Origin: Bacillota bacterium
GTDB lineage: Bacteria > Bacillota > Clostridia > Oscillospirales > Acutalibacteraceae
Assembly: GCA_023401495.1 (NCBI GenBank)
Contig: JAEXDU010000018.1
Location: 1 to 18,522, forward strand
Direction: 5' to 3'
DNA length: 18,522 nt
Shown here: positions 1 through 7,727 of the stretch, piece after piece
Numbering within the stretch: position 1 is the first letter of the stretch
How the letters are laid out: every line of letters begins with the position of its first letter
Translations under genes and position numbers: made by a program
Notes under the pieces: model-generated
Database searches by the model: none
What the model saw: only the letters and a program-made list of their open reading frames with translations
Told to the model about the DNA's origin: nothing

Positions 1-364
1 GAATCAGGCCGTTCATCCCGATTTCGGCAGCGGTTTTGAGAAAGCGATCTGTGCCGTAGGAAAACACCACGTTCGCGTAAGTCATGAACACCAGCGGAAC
101 CGAAACCGTTTTCCGCACGCGGCGCACCATCTGAAAGATGTCGTCCGTCGTTACGCCGTTTGACAGCGCGCGCAGATTCGCCGCCTGAATCACGGGCCCC
201 TCCGCCGTCGGATCGGAAAAGGGAATTCCTAACTCGATCACATCCGCGCCCGCTTCGGCGATGGACTGAATCAGCCGCTCTGTCGTTTCCAAATCAGGGT
301 CACCGCAGGTGAGAAACGCCACAAATGCCTTTCCGCCCGAAAATGCCTCTTTTAATCTGCTCAT
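1..364 (-). CDS. trpA: Tryptophan synthase alpha chain, 3' part outside the window
   Basis: The alpha subunit cleaves indole-3-glycerol phosphate to indole and glyceraldehyde-3-phosphate, passing indole to TrpB in the alpha2-beta2 complex. About 121 N-terminal residues are visible, from MSRLKEAF to GMNGLI, roughly 45% of the usual 260-270. The motifs FLTCGDPD and ELGIPFSDPTAEGP are clear. The Glu of ELGIPF matches catalytic Glu49 of the E. coli enzyme. The position of E. coli Asp60 (usually ADGP) is Glu here (AEGP), a conservative change that I recall from other clostridial TrpA proteins. The ATG overlaps the trpB stop in an ATGA, indicating translational coupling. It is the last gene of the operon seen here, and the left edge of the window truncates it. 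Confidence 0.97.
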   Translation of the reverse strand, partial: MSRLKEAFSGGKAFVAFLTCGDPDLETTERLIQSIAEAGADVIELGIPFSDPTAEGPVIQAANLRALSNGVTTDDIFQMVRRVRKTVSVPLVFMTYANVVFSYGTDRFLKTAAEIGMNGLI

Positions 365-1545
365 TCGCTCAGCTCCTCCCCTCTGTACCGCGCGATGGCC
401 GCGCAGTCTTTATCGCCGCGGCCCGAAAGATTGACGACGATGATCTGATCCTTTGTCATCGTCGGCGCAAGCTTCATCGCATATGCAACAGCATGCGCGC
501 TCTCGATGGCGGGGATCACGCCCTCCGTTCGGGAGAGATACTCGAACGCCTCCACAGCCTCGTCGTCGGTGATCGCCACATATTCCGCGCGACCAATGTC
601 GTGCAGGTGCGCGTGTTCCGGCCCGATACCCGGGTAATCGAGCCCGGCGGAAATCGAATATACCGGCGCGATCTGCCCGTATTCGTCCTGGCAGAAATAC
701 GATTTCATCCCATGGAAAATCCCGAGCTTGCCGGTGGCGATCGTCGCCGCCGTTTCAAAGGAATCCACGCCGCGCCCGGCAGCCTCGCAGCCAATCAGCC
801 GTACGGAGGAATCCTCAATAAAGTGGTAAAACGCGCCGATCGCGTTGGAACCACCGCCCACACAGGCCAAAACCGCGTCCGGCAGGCGCCCTTCCTTTTG
901 CAGAATCTGTTCTTTGATCTCTTTGGAAATCACCGCCTGAAAATCGCGCACAATTGTGGGGAACGGGTGCGGGCCCATCACAGAGCCGAGCACATAGTGT
1001 GTATCGACGATCCGGCCCACCCATTCGCGCATTGTTTCCGAAACGGCATCCTTGAGCGTTGCCGTGCCGCTCGTAACAGGGTTCACCTTCGCCCCAAGCA
1101 GGCGCATTTTGTACACATTCAGCGCCTGACGCTTCGTATCCACTTCACCCATGAAGATCTCGCACTCCATGCCCATCAGCGCGGCGACGGTGGCGGTGGC
1201 CACCCCATGCTGGCCTGCGCCTGTTTCGGCAATCACGCGCGTTTTTCCCATCTTTTTCGCCAGAAGCACCTGCCCCAGCACGTTGTTGATCTTGTGCGCG
1301 CCCGTGTGATTCAAATCCTCGCGCTTGAGGTAAATCTTCGCACCGCCAAGACGCTTCGTCATATTCTCTGCAAAGTACAGCAGGGAGGGCCGACCTGCGT
1401 AATTGTTGAATAGCTCCGTCAGCTCCGCGTTAAACTGCGGGTCGTCTTTATAATAGGTATAAGCCCGCTCTAGCTCGATGACGGCGGTCATCAGCGTTTC
1501 GGGAATATACTGGCCGCCGTGGACTCCGAATCTTCCTTTGGACAT
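361..1545 (-). CDS. trpB: Tryptophan synthase beta chain
   Basis: The PLP enzyme condenses indole with L-serine to make tryptophan. The length of 394 residues is normal for the family. The PLP lysine lies in NHTGAHKINNVLGQ (about residue 85), followed by AETGAGQHGVA and the phosphate-binding CVGGGSNAIG. The frame also opens with a GTG at 1554, which overlaps the trpF stop as GTGA. I prefer the ATG at 1545 because an AAAGGAG sits 8 bases upstream of it, whereas the same element runs directly into the GTG. The upstream neighbour is trpF and the downstream neighbour trpA (ATGA overlap), so the subunit genes are translated together. The identity is certain; only the start codon is open. Confidence 0.97.
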   Translation of the reverse strand: MSKGRFGVHGGQYIPETLMTAVIELERAYTYYKDDPQFNAELTELFNNYAGRPSLLYFAENMTKRLGGAKIYLKREDLNHTGAHKINNVLGQVLLAKKMGKTRVIAETGAGQHGVATATVAALMGMECEIFMGEVDTKRQALNVYKMRLLGAKVNPVTSGTATLKDAVSETMREWVGRIVDTHYVLGSVMGPHPFPTIVRDFQAVISKEIKEQILQKEGRLPDAVLACVGGGSNAIGAFYHFIEDSSVRLIGCEAAGRGVDSFETAATIATGKLGIFHGMKSYFCQDEYGQIAPVYSISAGLDYPGIGPEHAHLHDIGRAEYVAITDDEAVEAFEYLSRTEGVIPAIESAHAVAYAMKLAPTMTKDQIIVVNLSGRGDKDCAAIARYRGEELSE

Positions 1546-1550
1546 TCCGC

Positions 1551-2210
1551 TCACTCCTTTTCGCCGGATTGCTCTGGCCGATTTTCTGACTGCTCTCTAT
1601 CGATTTTCCCTGCTTCGCGCGCCGCGGCGACGGCGGCAAGGATTTTATCGCGGTCTTTCTGCTTCTCCGTTTCCACGCCGGAGCTGATATCCACCGCATA
1701 TGACGCAAAGCGTTCGATCGCCTGCGGGATGTTCTGCGGCGTCAATCCCCCCGCCAGAACAAAGGGGCGGGTGATCCCCGAAATCAGCGACCAGTCGAAC
1801 GTTTCACCGGTACCGTAGCCGTTGTCGAGTAAAATCAGGTCGGCCGTGCTCTGCTGCGCCGCCGACAAATCCTCCGGCGTACGCACGCGGAACGCCTGCC
1901 AGATCGGCACGCCGGGAATCAGGGCTTTCAGCCGCCCGATATATTCCTCGCCCTCGCCGCCGTGCAGCTGAACGATCTGGATCACTCCCTCGCGGCACAG
2001 CGATACGATTTGATTCTGCGGGGCGTTGACAAACACTCCGACAGCCGGGATGGAGGAATGAATGCTCTTTCTGAGCTGTGCGGCCTGCTGCATGGTGACA
2101 TTGCGGTGACTTTTTTCAAAGAACACGAAGCCCGCGTAATCCGGCATGGCCTCGTTGACATACTCAGCGTCGCACGGGCGGAACAGTCCGCAGATTTTAA
2201 TCTTTGTCAT
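1551..2210 (-). CDS. trpF: Phosphoribosylanthranilate isomerase
   Basis: This enzyme converts N-(5-phosphoribosyl)anthranilate to CdRP, the step between TrpD and TrpC. The (beta/alpha)8 protein has 219 residues. KICGL with Cys7 as the expected general base is at the N-terminus, with VQLHGGE near residue 80. LLDNGYGTGETFDW supplies the catalytic Asp, and LAGGLTPQN and AVDISSGVE form the phosphate-binding end of the barrel. The last 20 or so residues (from about GKIDREQ) are a polar, Glu/Gln-rich tail beyond the usual domain end. The ATG overlaps the trpC stop as ATGA. TrpF is a stand-alone protein here, not fused to TrpC as in enterobacteria. Confidence 0.96.
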   Translation of the reverse strand: MTKIKICGLFRPCDAEYVNEAMPDYAGFVFFEKSHRNVTMQQAAQLRKSIHSSIPAVGVFVNAPQNQIVSLCREGVIQIVQLHGGEGEEYIGRLKALIPGVPIWQAFRVRTPEDLSAAQQSTADLILLDNGYGTGETFDWSLISGITRPFVLAGGLTPQNIPQAIERFASYAVDISSGVETEKQKDRDKILAAVAAAREAGKIDREQSENRPEQSGEKE

Positions 2211-2989
2211 TGTGCGGCCCTCCTGAATTCCCGGAGCGCTTCGCGGCGGTCGGGCGCTTTCATCAGCGCTTCGCCCACCAGAACCGCGTCGGCCCCCGCC
2301 GCTTTCAGCCGGGCAATGTCCCCCACTCCCGAAACGCCGGATTCCGCGACGAACAGGACGCTTGCCGGAATTTTCTCCCGCAAGCGGGCGGCGTTCCCAA
2401 AATCAACCGTGAAGTTTTTCAGATTGCGGTTATTCACGCCGATGATTTTGGCCCCCGCCTGTACCGCCGACTCGATTTCCGTTTCGTCGTGCGCCTCTAC
2501 CAGAGCGGAAAGGCCCAGCGCATCGCAAATGCCGAGATACCGCTCAATGGTTTTGGTATCGAGCAGCGCGCAGATCAGCAGCACCGCGTCGGCCCCCAGA
2601 ACCTTGGCCTCATAAAGCTGGTATTCGTCCACGGTAAAATCCTTGCGCAGCATCGGGGTGGAAACCGCGCTCCGAATGTCACGGAAAATATCGTCCGATC
2701 CCAGGAACCACTTCGGCTCCGTCAGGCAGGAAATGCAGTTCGCTCCGGCGGCCTCGTAATCCTTTGCGATGGCAAGGTACGGAAACTTCTCTGAAATAAT
2801 GCCCTTGGAGGGGGAAGCTTTTTTCACTTCGCAGATCAGGGACATCCCATCCGCTTGCAGGGCCTTTGTAAATTTCAAATCGCCCTTGGGCAGTTTCAGC
2901 GCCGTTTCACGCAATTCCCCGAGCGAAACACGCTCTTTGGCGTGTGCCACGCGCTGGGCAGCATAGGCCGCGATTTCATCCAGAATCAT
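2207..2989 (-). CDS. trpC: Indole-3-glycerol phosphate synthase
   Basis: This enzyme closes the indole ring, converting CdRP to indole-3-glycerol phosphate with loss of CO2 and water. It has 260 residues, standard for the monofunctional form. EVKKASPSKG (about 54-63) holds the catalytic Lys and substrate-binding residues. ISCLTEPKWFLGS, LRKDF (114-118), LVEAHDETE, GVNNRNLKNF and VAESGVSG follow in the expected barrel order, and ADAVLVGEALM closes the phosphate site. The start ATG overlaps the trpD stop in an ATGA, and the stop overlaps trpF in the same way, so trpD-trpC-trpF are translationally coupled. Confidence 0.97.
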   Translation of the reverse strand: MILDEIAAYAAQRVAHAKERVSLGELRETALKLPKGDLKFTKALQADGMSLICEVKKASPSKGIISEKFPYLAIAKDYEAAGANCISCLTEPKWFLGSDDIFRDIRSAVSTPMLRKDFTVDEYQLYEAKVLGADAVLLICALLDTKTIERYLGICDALGLSALVEAHDETEIESAVQAGAKIIGVNNRNLKNFTVDFGNAARLREKIPASVLFVAESGVSGVGDIARLKAAGADAVLVGEALMKAPDRREALREFRRAAQ

Positions 2990-4011
2990 GACGCCGCCTC
3001 TTCCTTCCGGTTCGATTCCAGAATGAATTCCTGCAGCTTTGCCATCGCCCTGCCGCTGTCGATCAGCTCTGCCGCCAATCGGACGCCGTCTGCGAGAGAA
3101 GCAGCCTTGCCCGCAACATACAGCCCCGCGCCCGCGTTGAGCAGCACCGCGTCGCGCTTTGCGCCCTTTGCGCCGTTTAGAATGTCGAGCGTGATCTGCG
3201 CATTCTCCTGTGGCGTGCCGCCGACCAGCTCGGATTTTTCACATGGGGTCAGGCCGAAATCCTGCGGGTGGATCACATAGGTGGTGAATTGATCGCCATT
3301 GAATTCGCACACAGTGGTCGGTGAGGAAAGAGAAATTTCATCGAGCTTATCCTGCCCGTAAACCACCATGCCGCGTCGCACGCCCAGATTGTGCAGTACA
3401 TGGGCCAGCGGCTCGACCATTTCTTCGGAGTACACACCGAGCACCTGCAAATTCGCGTGGGCCGGGTTTGTCAGCGGGCCGAGGATATTGAAAATCGTGC
3501 GGATGCCCAGCTCTTTGCGGACGGGGCCGACGTATTTCATGGAAGAATGGTACGTCTGTGCGAACAAAAAGCAGATGCCGACGTTTTGCAGCAGCGAAAC
3601 GCACTGCTCGGGCGAAAGGCTGATATTGACGCCCAGCGCTTCCAGGCAATCCGCCGCACCGCTGCGGGAGGACGCCGCGCGGTTGCCGTGCTTTGCCACC
3701 CGAACCCCGCCCGCCGCGATGACGATGGAGGAAGTGGTGGAAATATTGAACGAATTCGAGCCGTCCCCGCCGGTGCCGACGATCTCGAGCAGGTCATCCG
3801 TATACTCCACGGGCAGCGCGCGCGCGCGCATTCCGGCGGCGCAGGCGGTGATTTCCTCAATGGTTTCGCCCTTGGCGGAGAGCGCCGCGAGGAACGCCGC
3901 GGTCTGCACCGGCGACGTGCCGCCGCTCATGATTTCATCCATGACAGCCCGGGCCTCGTCGTAGGTCAGGTCTTTTCGGTCGATCAGTTTCGAGGTTGCT
4001 TCTTTAATCAT
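2986..4011 (-). CDS. trpD: Anthranilate phosphoribosyltransferase
   Basis: This enzyme transfers the phosphoribosyl group of PRPP to anthranilate. It has 341 residues, the usual size. GTGGDGSNSFNIST (about 79-92) is the PRPP-binding glycine-rich loop. KHGNRAASSRSGAAD (about 107-121) and RTIFNILGPLTNPA are further family signatures. The same frame stays open upstream to 4257, but that stretch lies antisense-free within trpG in a different frame and shows no family similarity. The start at MIKEATSK (4011) is chosen because AAAGGAG stands about 8 bases upstream and the N-terminus then matches the family. A gap of only 14 bases separates it from trpG, filled by the ribosome binding site. It is a separate gene, not a TrpGD fusion. 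Confidence 0.96.
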   Translation of the reverse strand: MIKEATSKLIDRKDLTYDEARAVMDEIMSGGTSPVQTAAFLAALSAKGETIEEITACAAGMRARALPVEYTDDLLEIVGTGGDGSNSFNISTTSSIVIAAGGVRVAKHGNRAASSRSGAADCLEALGVNISLSPEQCVSLLQNVGICFLFAQTYHSSMKYVGPVRKELGIRTIFNILGPLTNPAHANLQVLGVYSEEMVEPLAHVLHNLGVRRGMVVYGQDKLDEISLSSPTTVCEFNGDQFTTYVIHPQDFGLTPCEKSELVGGTPQENAQITLDILNGAKGAKRDAVLLNAGAGLYVAGKAASLADGVRLAAELIDSGRAMAKLQEFILESNRKEEAAS

Positions 4012-4025
4012 GACAAACGCTCCTT

Positions 4026-4592
4026 TCACAGCGCAAGAAAATTCCGGATGATCTGCATGCCGTTTTCGGTCAGGATCGATTCCGGGTGGAACTGCACCCC
4101 GTAAATCGGGAACTCGCGGTGCATCACGGCCATAATTTCGCCGTCGTCGGTTTCGGCGGTCACTTTCAGGCATTCCGGCATCGTATCGTGCAGTGCGGCG
4201 AGCGAGTGGTAGCGCGCCGCTTTGATCTGTTTTGGGAGCCCCGAAAACAGCGGGCAATCCGCATCGAGTGTCACCACCGACTGCTTGCCGTGCATCAGCT
4301 GCTTTGCGTGGGAGATCGTTGCCCCGTACGCCTCACAAATCGCCTGATGCCCCAGGCACACGCCGAGCAGAGGGATCGTCTGCCCCAGCTTTTTTGCGGC
4401 ATCGACACAGATGCCGGCATCCCCCGGGTAGCCCGGCCCCGGCGAGAGGATAATGTGTGAGGGAGCCAGCACCTCCACCTCTCTCACCGAAAGCCCGTCG
4501 TTTCGCACGACGCGGATGTCGGAGTTTACCGTACCGACAAACTGGTACAGGTTGTATGAAAAGCTGTCGTAGTTATCAATCAGCAGAATCAT
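4026..4592 (-). CDS. trpG: Anthranilate synthase component II, glutamine amidotransferase
   Basis: TrpG releases ammonia from glutamine for TrpE. The 188 residues form a single class I amidotransferase domain. NYDSFSYNL opens the protein. ILSPGPGYPGDAG is the oxyanion-strand region, Cys79 in GVCLGHQ is the nucleophile, and GVQFHPES supplies the His169-Glu171 pair. The gene starts 17 bases inside the end of trpE, with a GGGAGGG ribosome binding site within the last trpE codons, which suits equimolar TrpE-TrpG synthesis. In some Firmicutes TrpG also serves p-aminobenzoate synthesis (PabA); no pab gene is visible here, so that is open. Confidence 0.96.
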   Translation of the reverse strand: MILLIDNYDSFSYNLYQFVGTVNSDIRVVRNDGLSVREVEVLAPSHIILSPGPGYPGDAGICVDAAKKLGQTIPLLGVCLGHQAICEAYGATISHAKQLMHGKQSVVTLDADCPLFSGLPKQIKAARYHSLAALHDTMPECLKVTAETDDGEIMAVMHREFPIYGVQFHPESILTENGMQIIRNFLAL

Positions 4593-6063
4593 GTTTCAGC
4601 CCTCCCTGTGCGGCCTCCAGCGCGCCGATAACGGCTCTGGCCTTTTGAATGCATTCCCGGTACTCGTTCTCCGGCACGCTGTCGGCCACGATTCCGGCCC
4701 CGGAGCGGACAAACACCTTTCCTTTCTTTTTGTAGGCGATGCGGATCGCGATGCAGGTATCGAGATTCCCGGTAAAATCGATGTAGCCGATCGCCCCGCC
4801 GTAAATGCCGCGCTTGTTATTCTCCAGCTCGTTGATGATCTCGCAGGCGCGGATTTTGGGAGCGCCCGACAGCGTGCCAGCGGGCAGAATCGAATCGATC
4901 GCGTCCGCCGCGTCGCGGTCTTTTCGGAGCGTTCCACAGACGGTGGAGCCGATGTGCATCACGTGGGAAAAGCGTTCGATCTGCATGTATTGCTCCACCT
5001 GCACACTGCCGAACTCGCTGATTCTGCCGATGTCGTTGCGCCCGAGATCGACCAGCATGTTGTGCTCGGCACATTCCTTTTCGTCCGCAAGAAGCTCCTG
5101 CTCCAGCCGTTTGTCTTCCTCTTCTGTTTTGCCGCGCGGGCGGGTGCCGGCCAGCGGGAAGGTGTGCAGCACGCCGTTTTGCAGGCGCACCAGCGTTTCG
5201 GGAGAAGCCCCGGCGATCTCGATGTCGTCGCTCGAAAAATAGAACATATACGGCGAGGGGTTCACTGTGCGCAGAACGCGGTAGGTGTCGAGCAAGCTTC
5301 CCGCAAAATCCGCTTCGAGCCGGTTCGAGAGCACCACCTGAAAAATATCCCCCTCGCGGATATACTCCTTCGCCCGCTCGACCATGGCGCAGTAAGCGGG
5401 CTCATCGAACAGCGCGCGCACCGGCGAGGTCATCCGCCCGGGGGCCTCCTGCTTCGGCGCGCCGTTCAGAAGAAGCTCGCGGAGCTTTTTCAGCTCCATC
5501 TCTGCCCGGCGATACTCCGTTTCCATGTGGTCGCACCGCGCGTTCACGATCAGGATGATCTTCTGACGAAAATGGTCAAACGCGATCACCTTGTCGAACA
5601 GCATCAAATCCACATCCTGAAAGCCCTCTTCGTCATTTGCATCCAGCACGAGGGACGGCTCGGCGTATTTGATGTAATCGTAGGAAAAATACCCGACAAG
5701 CCCGCCGGTAAAGGGCGGCAGATTTTCCATACGCGGGCTGCGGTTATCCGCAAGCACCTGCCGGATGATCTCTTTGGGGTGCTTTGTTTCCATCGTGATG
5801 GAGGAACCGGCCCGCAGGGTGAGCACACCGTCCATGCAGCTCAGCTCCAGTGCGGGGTCAAACCCAAGAAACGTGTACCGGCCCCACACGCGGCTGCTCT
5901 CCGCCGATTCGAGCAGGTAGCAGTGGCTGCTGACATTTTTCAGCTTTCGCAGTGCTTCCATGGGGGTGATCCGGTCGGCGTACAGCTCGCAGCTGATCGG
6001 AATGATTTTGAAATCGCCCGACTGCGCCAGCCGTTTTGCTTCTGAAAACGCGGGATTTGCCAT
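4576..6063 (-). CDS. trpE: Anthranilate synthase component I
   Basis: This subunit converts chorismate to anthranilate with ammonia from TrpG, the committed and feedback-controlled step. It has 495 residues, normal for the family. LLES at residues 50-53 matches the tryptophan-binding feedback motif. The chorismate-binding domain shows NPSPYMFYF, ASPETLVRL, AGTRPRGKTEEED, LVDLGRNDIGR, PAGTLSGAPKIRA, GGAIGYIDFTGN and VRSGAGIVADS in family order. The ATG at 6063 has a weak AAAGG about 11 bases upstream. Two other ATGs just upstream are out of frame. It is the first gene of the operon, directly behind the T-box terminator, so its transcription depends on antitermination. Confidence 0.97.
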   Translation of the reverse strand: MANPAFSEAKRLAQSGDFKIIPISCELYADRITPMEALRKLKNVSSHCYLLESAESSRVWGRYTFLGFDPALELSCMDGVLTLRAGSSITMETKHPKEIIRQVLADNRSPRMENLPPFTGGLVGYFSYDYIKYAEPSLVLDANDEEGFQDVDLMLFDKVIAFDHFRQKIILIVNARCDHMETEYRRAEMELKKLRELLLNGAPKQEAPGRMTSPVRALFDEPAYCAMVERAKEYIREGDIFQVVLSNRLEADFAGSLLDTYRVLRTVNPSPYMFYFSSDDIEIAGASPETLVRLQNGVLHTFPLAGTRPRGKTEEEDKRLEQELLADEKECAEHNMLVDLGRNDIGRISEFGSVQVEQYMQIERFSHVMHIGSTVCGTLRKDRDAADAIDSILPAGTLSGAPKIRACEIINELENNKRGIYGGAIGYIDFTGNLDTCIAIRIAYKKKGKVFVRSGAGIVADSVPENEYRECIQKARAVIGALEAAQGGLKHDSAD

Positions 6064-6108
6064 GTTTCATCATGCCTTTCTGTCAGATTACTTTCTGCCA
6101 GAGACGAC

Positions 6109-6143
6109 AAAAAAGCCCGCCCCTGACAATTACTTTGTCAAGG
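6109..6143 (-). terminator. Intrinsic terminator of the trp T-box leader
   Basis: On the minus strand CCTTGACA pairs with TGTCAGGG across a 7-base loop. GCGGGC and a run of six T follow. The hairpin lies between the T-box sequence and the trpE start, the expected place for the terminator that competes with the antiterminator helix. Confidence 0.88.
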
Positions 6144-6389
6144 ACGAGCTGAAAGGCTCGCGGTGCCACCCTGATTCACGATACAACGACCGTGCTCTTA
6201 GCAGGATACTAACATATCCCCGGCAACTAACGTATGCCTTCTCGTCGCAGAATACTCGGGTTACCCCTTTGACTGCGCCCTCAGCGGTCCATTTGATGAC
6301 TTGTTTTCTGCCTGATTCTCAGCATCGCAGGCTCTCTGTAAGAACATGATCACCGTTATCTCCGCATCAACGGTTTGGTTATCAAATTT
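6109..6389 (-). promoter_or_regulatory. T-box riboswitch leader, tRNA-Trp specific
   Basis: The minus strand carries the T-box sequence AGGGTGGCACCGCG at 6172-6159. Upstream is a Stem I-like region, with GATGCTGAGAATCAGGC in the distal part. The segment AAATGGACCGCTGAGGG places a UGG specifier at 6291-6289, in the usual context before ACC and GCTGAG. UGG is the tryptophan codon, which agrees with the downstream trp genes. Uncharged tRNA-Trp should pair with the specifier and T-box bulge and stabilise the antiterminator, allowing transcription of trpEGDCFBA. The 5' end is set from the promoter at 6396-6424. The family assignment is very secure; the fine stem boundaries were judged by eye. Confidence 0.95.
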
Positions 6390-6395
6390 TCACTT

Positions 6396-6424
6396 AAAGT
6401 AACACAAAAATACAACCATGTCAA
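6396..6424 (-). promoter_or_regulatory. trp operon sigma-A-type promoter
   Basis: On the minus strand TTGACA (6424-6419) and TACTTT (6401-6396) are separated by exactly 17 bases. The predicted transcript start near 6389 gives a leader beginning just upstream of Stem I of the T-box. Confidence 0.8.
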
Positions 6425-6632
6425 TAGTCTGTTTCACAAAAGAGAAGCGAGATCCCTTTTGAACACAATATTCAAAACCCCGCTTTTTGTTCCATTGGCA
6501 GTTTTTCTGTAACGCATTGACCAATCCGCAAAAGAATCCGTGATCGATTCTCCGCACCTTTCACAAAGTGAAAGAAAATCAAAAAAATCGAAAATAACAC
6601 GCGAAGAAAGTCTGTAAATTCTGGAAATACTG

Positions 6633-6971
6633 TTACCGGAGTTCCTTTTCTTTGATGCAGGCGATATACTCTTTTCCCCACACGCCCACGGCGTCCAGAA
6701 CCGGCTCAAAATCCCGGCCAAGCTGGCTGAGCGAATACTCTACCTTCGGCGGAATCTGATTGTACACCGTGCGCTCAATCAGGCCGTTTTCCAGCATCAT
6801 GTGCAGCTGCTTTGTCAGCGTGGCCTGCGTCAGGCGCGGCAGCGCCCGCTGCAGCTCGTTAAAGCGCATCGTTTTCATGCTGAGATGATATAAAATCAAC
6901 AGCGTCCATTTCCCCGTCAGCAGCTTTTGCACTGTCACGTAGGGACAGATGCCGAACAGATCTTCTTCCAT
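6633..6971 (-). CDS. HxlR-family winged-helix transcriptional regulator
   Basis: The 112-residue protein is a single HxlR (YodB/HypR-like) DNA-binding domain. The family pattern is visible as KLLTGKWTLLILYHL, then MRFNELQRALPRLTQATLTKQLHMMLENGL split over helix 2 to the recognition helix, and the wing containing PPKVEYSLSQLG. Cys9 in the N-terminal GICPY is where several HxlR members carry a redox-sensing cysteine, so electrophile or oxidant sensing is possible but not shown. The ATG at 6971 has AGGGAG 10 bases upstream. The gene diverges from the PPOX-class gene at 7111, and two inverted repeats sit between them, so it probably controls itself and that gene. The ligand is unknown. Confidence 0.93.
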   Translation of the reverse strand: MEEDLFGICPYVTVQKLLTGKWTLLILYHLSMKTMRFNELQRALPRLTQATLTKQLHMMLENGLIERTVYNQIPPKVEYSLSQLGRDFEPVLDAVGVWGKEYIACIKEKELR

Positions 6972-6990
6972 TTTATCAGGGCTCCCTCTC

Positions 6991-7028
6991 AGTATCCCAA
7001 AAGATACTTACGATATAAAATGATCGTA
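6991..7028. promoter_or_regulatory. Two abutting inverted repeats in the HxlR/PPOX divergent region
   Basis: AGTATC-6 bases-GATACT (6991-7008) is followed immediately by TACGAT-8 bases-ATCGTA (7009-7028). Both have perfect 6-base arms. They lie 20-57 bases upstream of the HxlR start and just before the candidate promoter of the plus-strand gene. They are likely operator sites for the HxlR protein; binding is inferred from position only. Confidence 0.5.
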
Positions 7029-7029
7029 C

Positions 7030-7058
7030 TTGAATTTTATTTTGTACTATGTTTCAAT
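7030..7058 (+). promoter_or_regulatory. Candidate promoter of the PPOX-class gene
   Basis: TTGAAT (7030-7035) and TTCAAT (7053-7058) are 17 bases apart. The -10 match is weak (4 of 6), consistent with a regulated promoter. The -35 lies directly next to the tandem inverted repeats. Confidence 0.35.
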
Positions 7059-7110
7059 GGTAGCAGGAAACAAACCATAAGTCAATCAAAAGAAAACGGA
7101 GGCATGATTC

Positions 7111-7503
7111 ATGCAGGAAGTATGCGAATTTTTGAAACAATGCAGCACCTATTATCTGGCTACCACCGACGGCGACCAGCCGCGCGTGCGGCCCTTTGGC
7201 ACGGCAGAGATTTTTGAGGGCAAGCTGTACATCCAGACCGGCAAGGTAAAGAACGTGTACCGCCAGATGAAAGAGAATCCCAAAATTGAAATCAGCGGCA
7301 TGGTGGGCGGAAACTGGATTCGCCTTACAGCGACCGCAGTAGAGGATGACCGCGTACAGGCAAGACAGCACATGCTGGACGCATACCCCTCCCTGAAAAA
7401 AATGTACAGTGCTGATGACGGCAACACGGTCGTTTTCTACCTGGAAAATGTCACCGCTACCATTTGCTCCTTTACCGAAGAGCCGAAAGTGATTCAGTTC
7501 TAA
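7111..7503 (+). CDS. Pyridoxamine 5'-phosphate oxidase-family (PPOX, flavin split-barrel) protein
   Basis: The 130-residue protein fits the small FMN-binding split-barrel family in size and sequence. The typical N-terminal pattern is present: a helix (EVCEFLKQC), then YYLATTDGDQPRVRPFG, KLYIQTGKVKNVYRQM and ENPKIEISGM. These segments form the first barrel strands and the FMN-contacting region. Members bind FMN or F420 and many are reductases of unknown substrate, so it should not be called true PdxH. An ACGGAGG ribosome binding site lies 8 bases before the ATG; another ATG 7 bases upstream is out of frame. The divergent HxlR regulator suggests induction by a small reactive or aromatic compound, which is an inference. 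Confidence 0.88.
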   Translation: MQEVCEFLKQCSTYYLATTDGDQPRVRPFGTAEIFEGKLYIQTGKVKNVYRQMKENPKIEISGMVGGNWIRLTATAVEDDRVQARQHMLDAYPSLKKMYSADDGNTVVFYLENVTATICSFTEEPKVIQF

Positions 7504-7522
7504 GCATCGTTTCAATGTCAAT

Positions 7523-7558
7523 AAAAAACGGCGGGCCAAATTGGCCTGCTGTTTTTTA
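7523..7558 (+). terminator. Intrinsic terminator after the PPOX-class gene
   Basis: A GC-rich hairpin (GGCGGGCCA with TGGCCTGCTG) is flanked by A6 on the left and T6 on the right. It can terminate the plus-strand transcript and possibly act in both directions. Confidence 0.85.
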
Positions 7559-7727
7559 TTGGAACAATCCGGTAATCCTAGCAATACGCATGATTTCCCT
7601 GTGCAAAATCATCATCGCCCCGCACCCCCGATTTTGCTTGCGTCAGCCTGCCGAATTCTTCTGCGTTTCCGTATTATTTCGACAAATTAGAATTCATTTG
7701 GGGGCGTATGTTTTATCACTTTTTCTC

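Noticed and set aside
4012..4257. N-terminal extension of TrpD by about 80 residues
   Set aside because: The stretch lies inside trpG in another frame, has no family similarity, and a good ribosome binding site supports the start at 4011.
4591..6045. 484-codon plus-strand frame opposite trpE
   Set aside because: It is the antisense shadow of trpE; the trpE motifs leave no doubt about the coding strand.
6457..6477. Inverted repeat TTTTGAA-N7-TTCAAAA upstream of the trp promoter
   Set aside because: It is AT-rich, lies more than 30 bases upstream of the -35 and has no T-tract; T-box control already explains the operon, so I see no basis for calling it an operator.
6434..6721. 95-codon minus-strand frame at the end of the HxlR gene
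   Set aside because: It overlaps the HxlR coding end in another frame, has no ribosome binding site and looks like low-complexity translation of AT-rich spacer.
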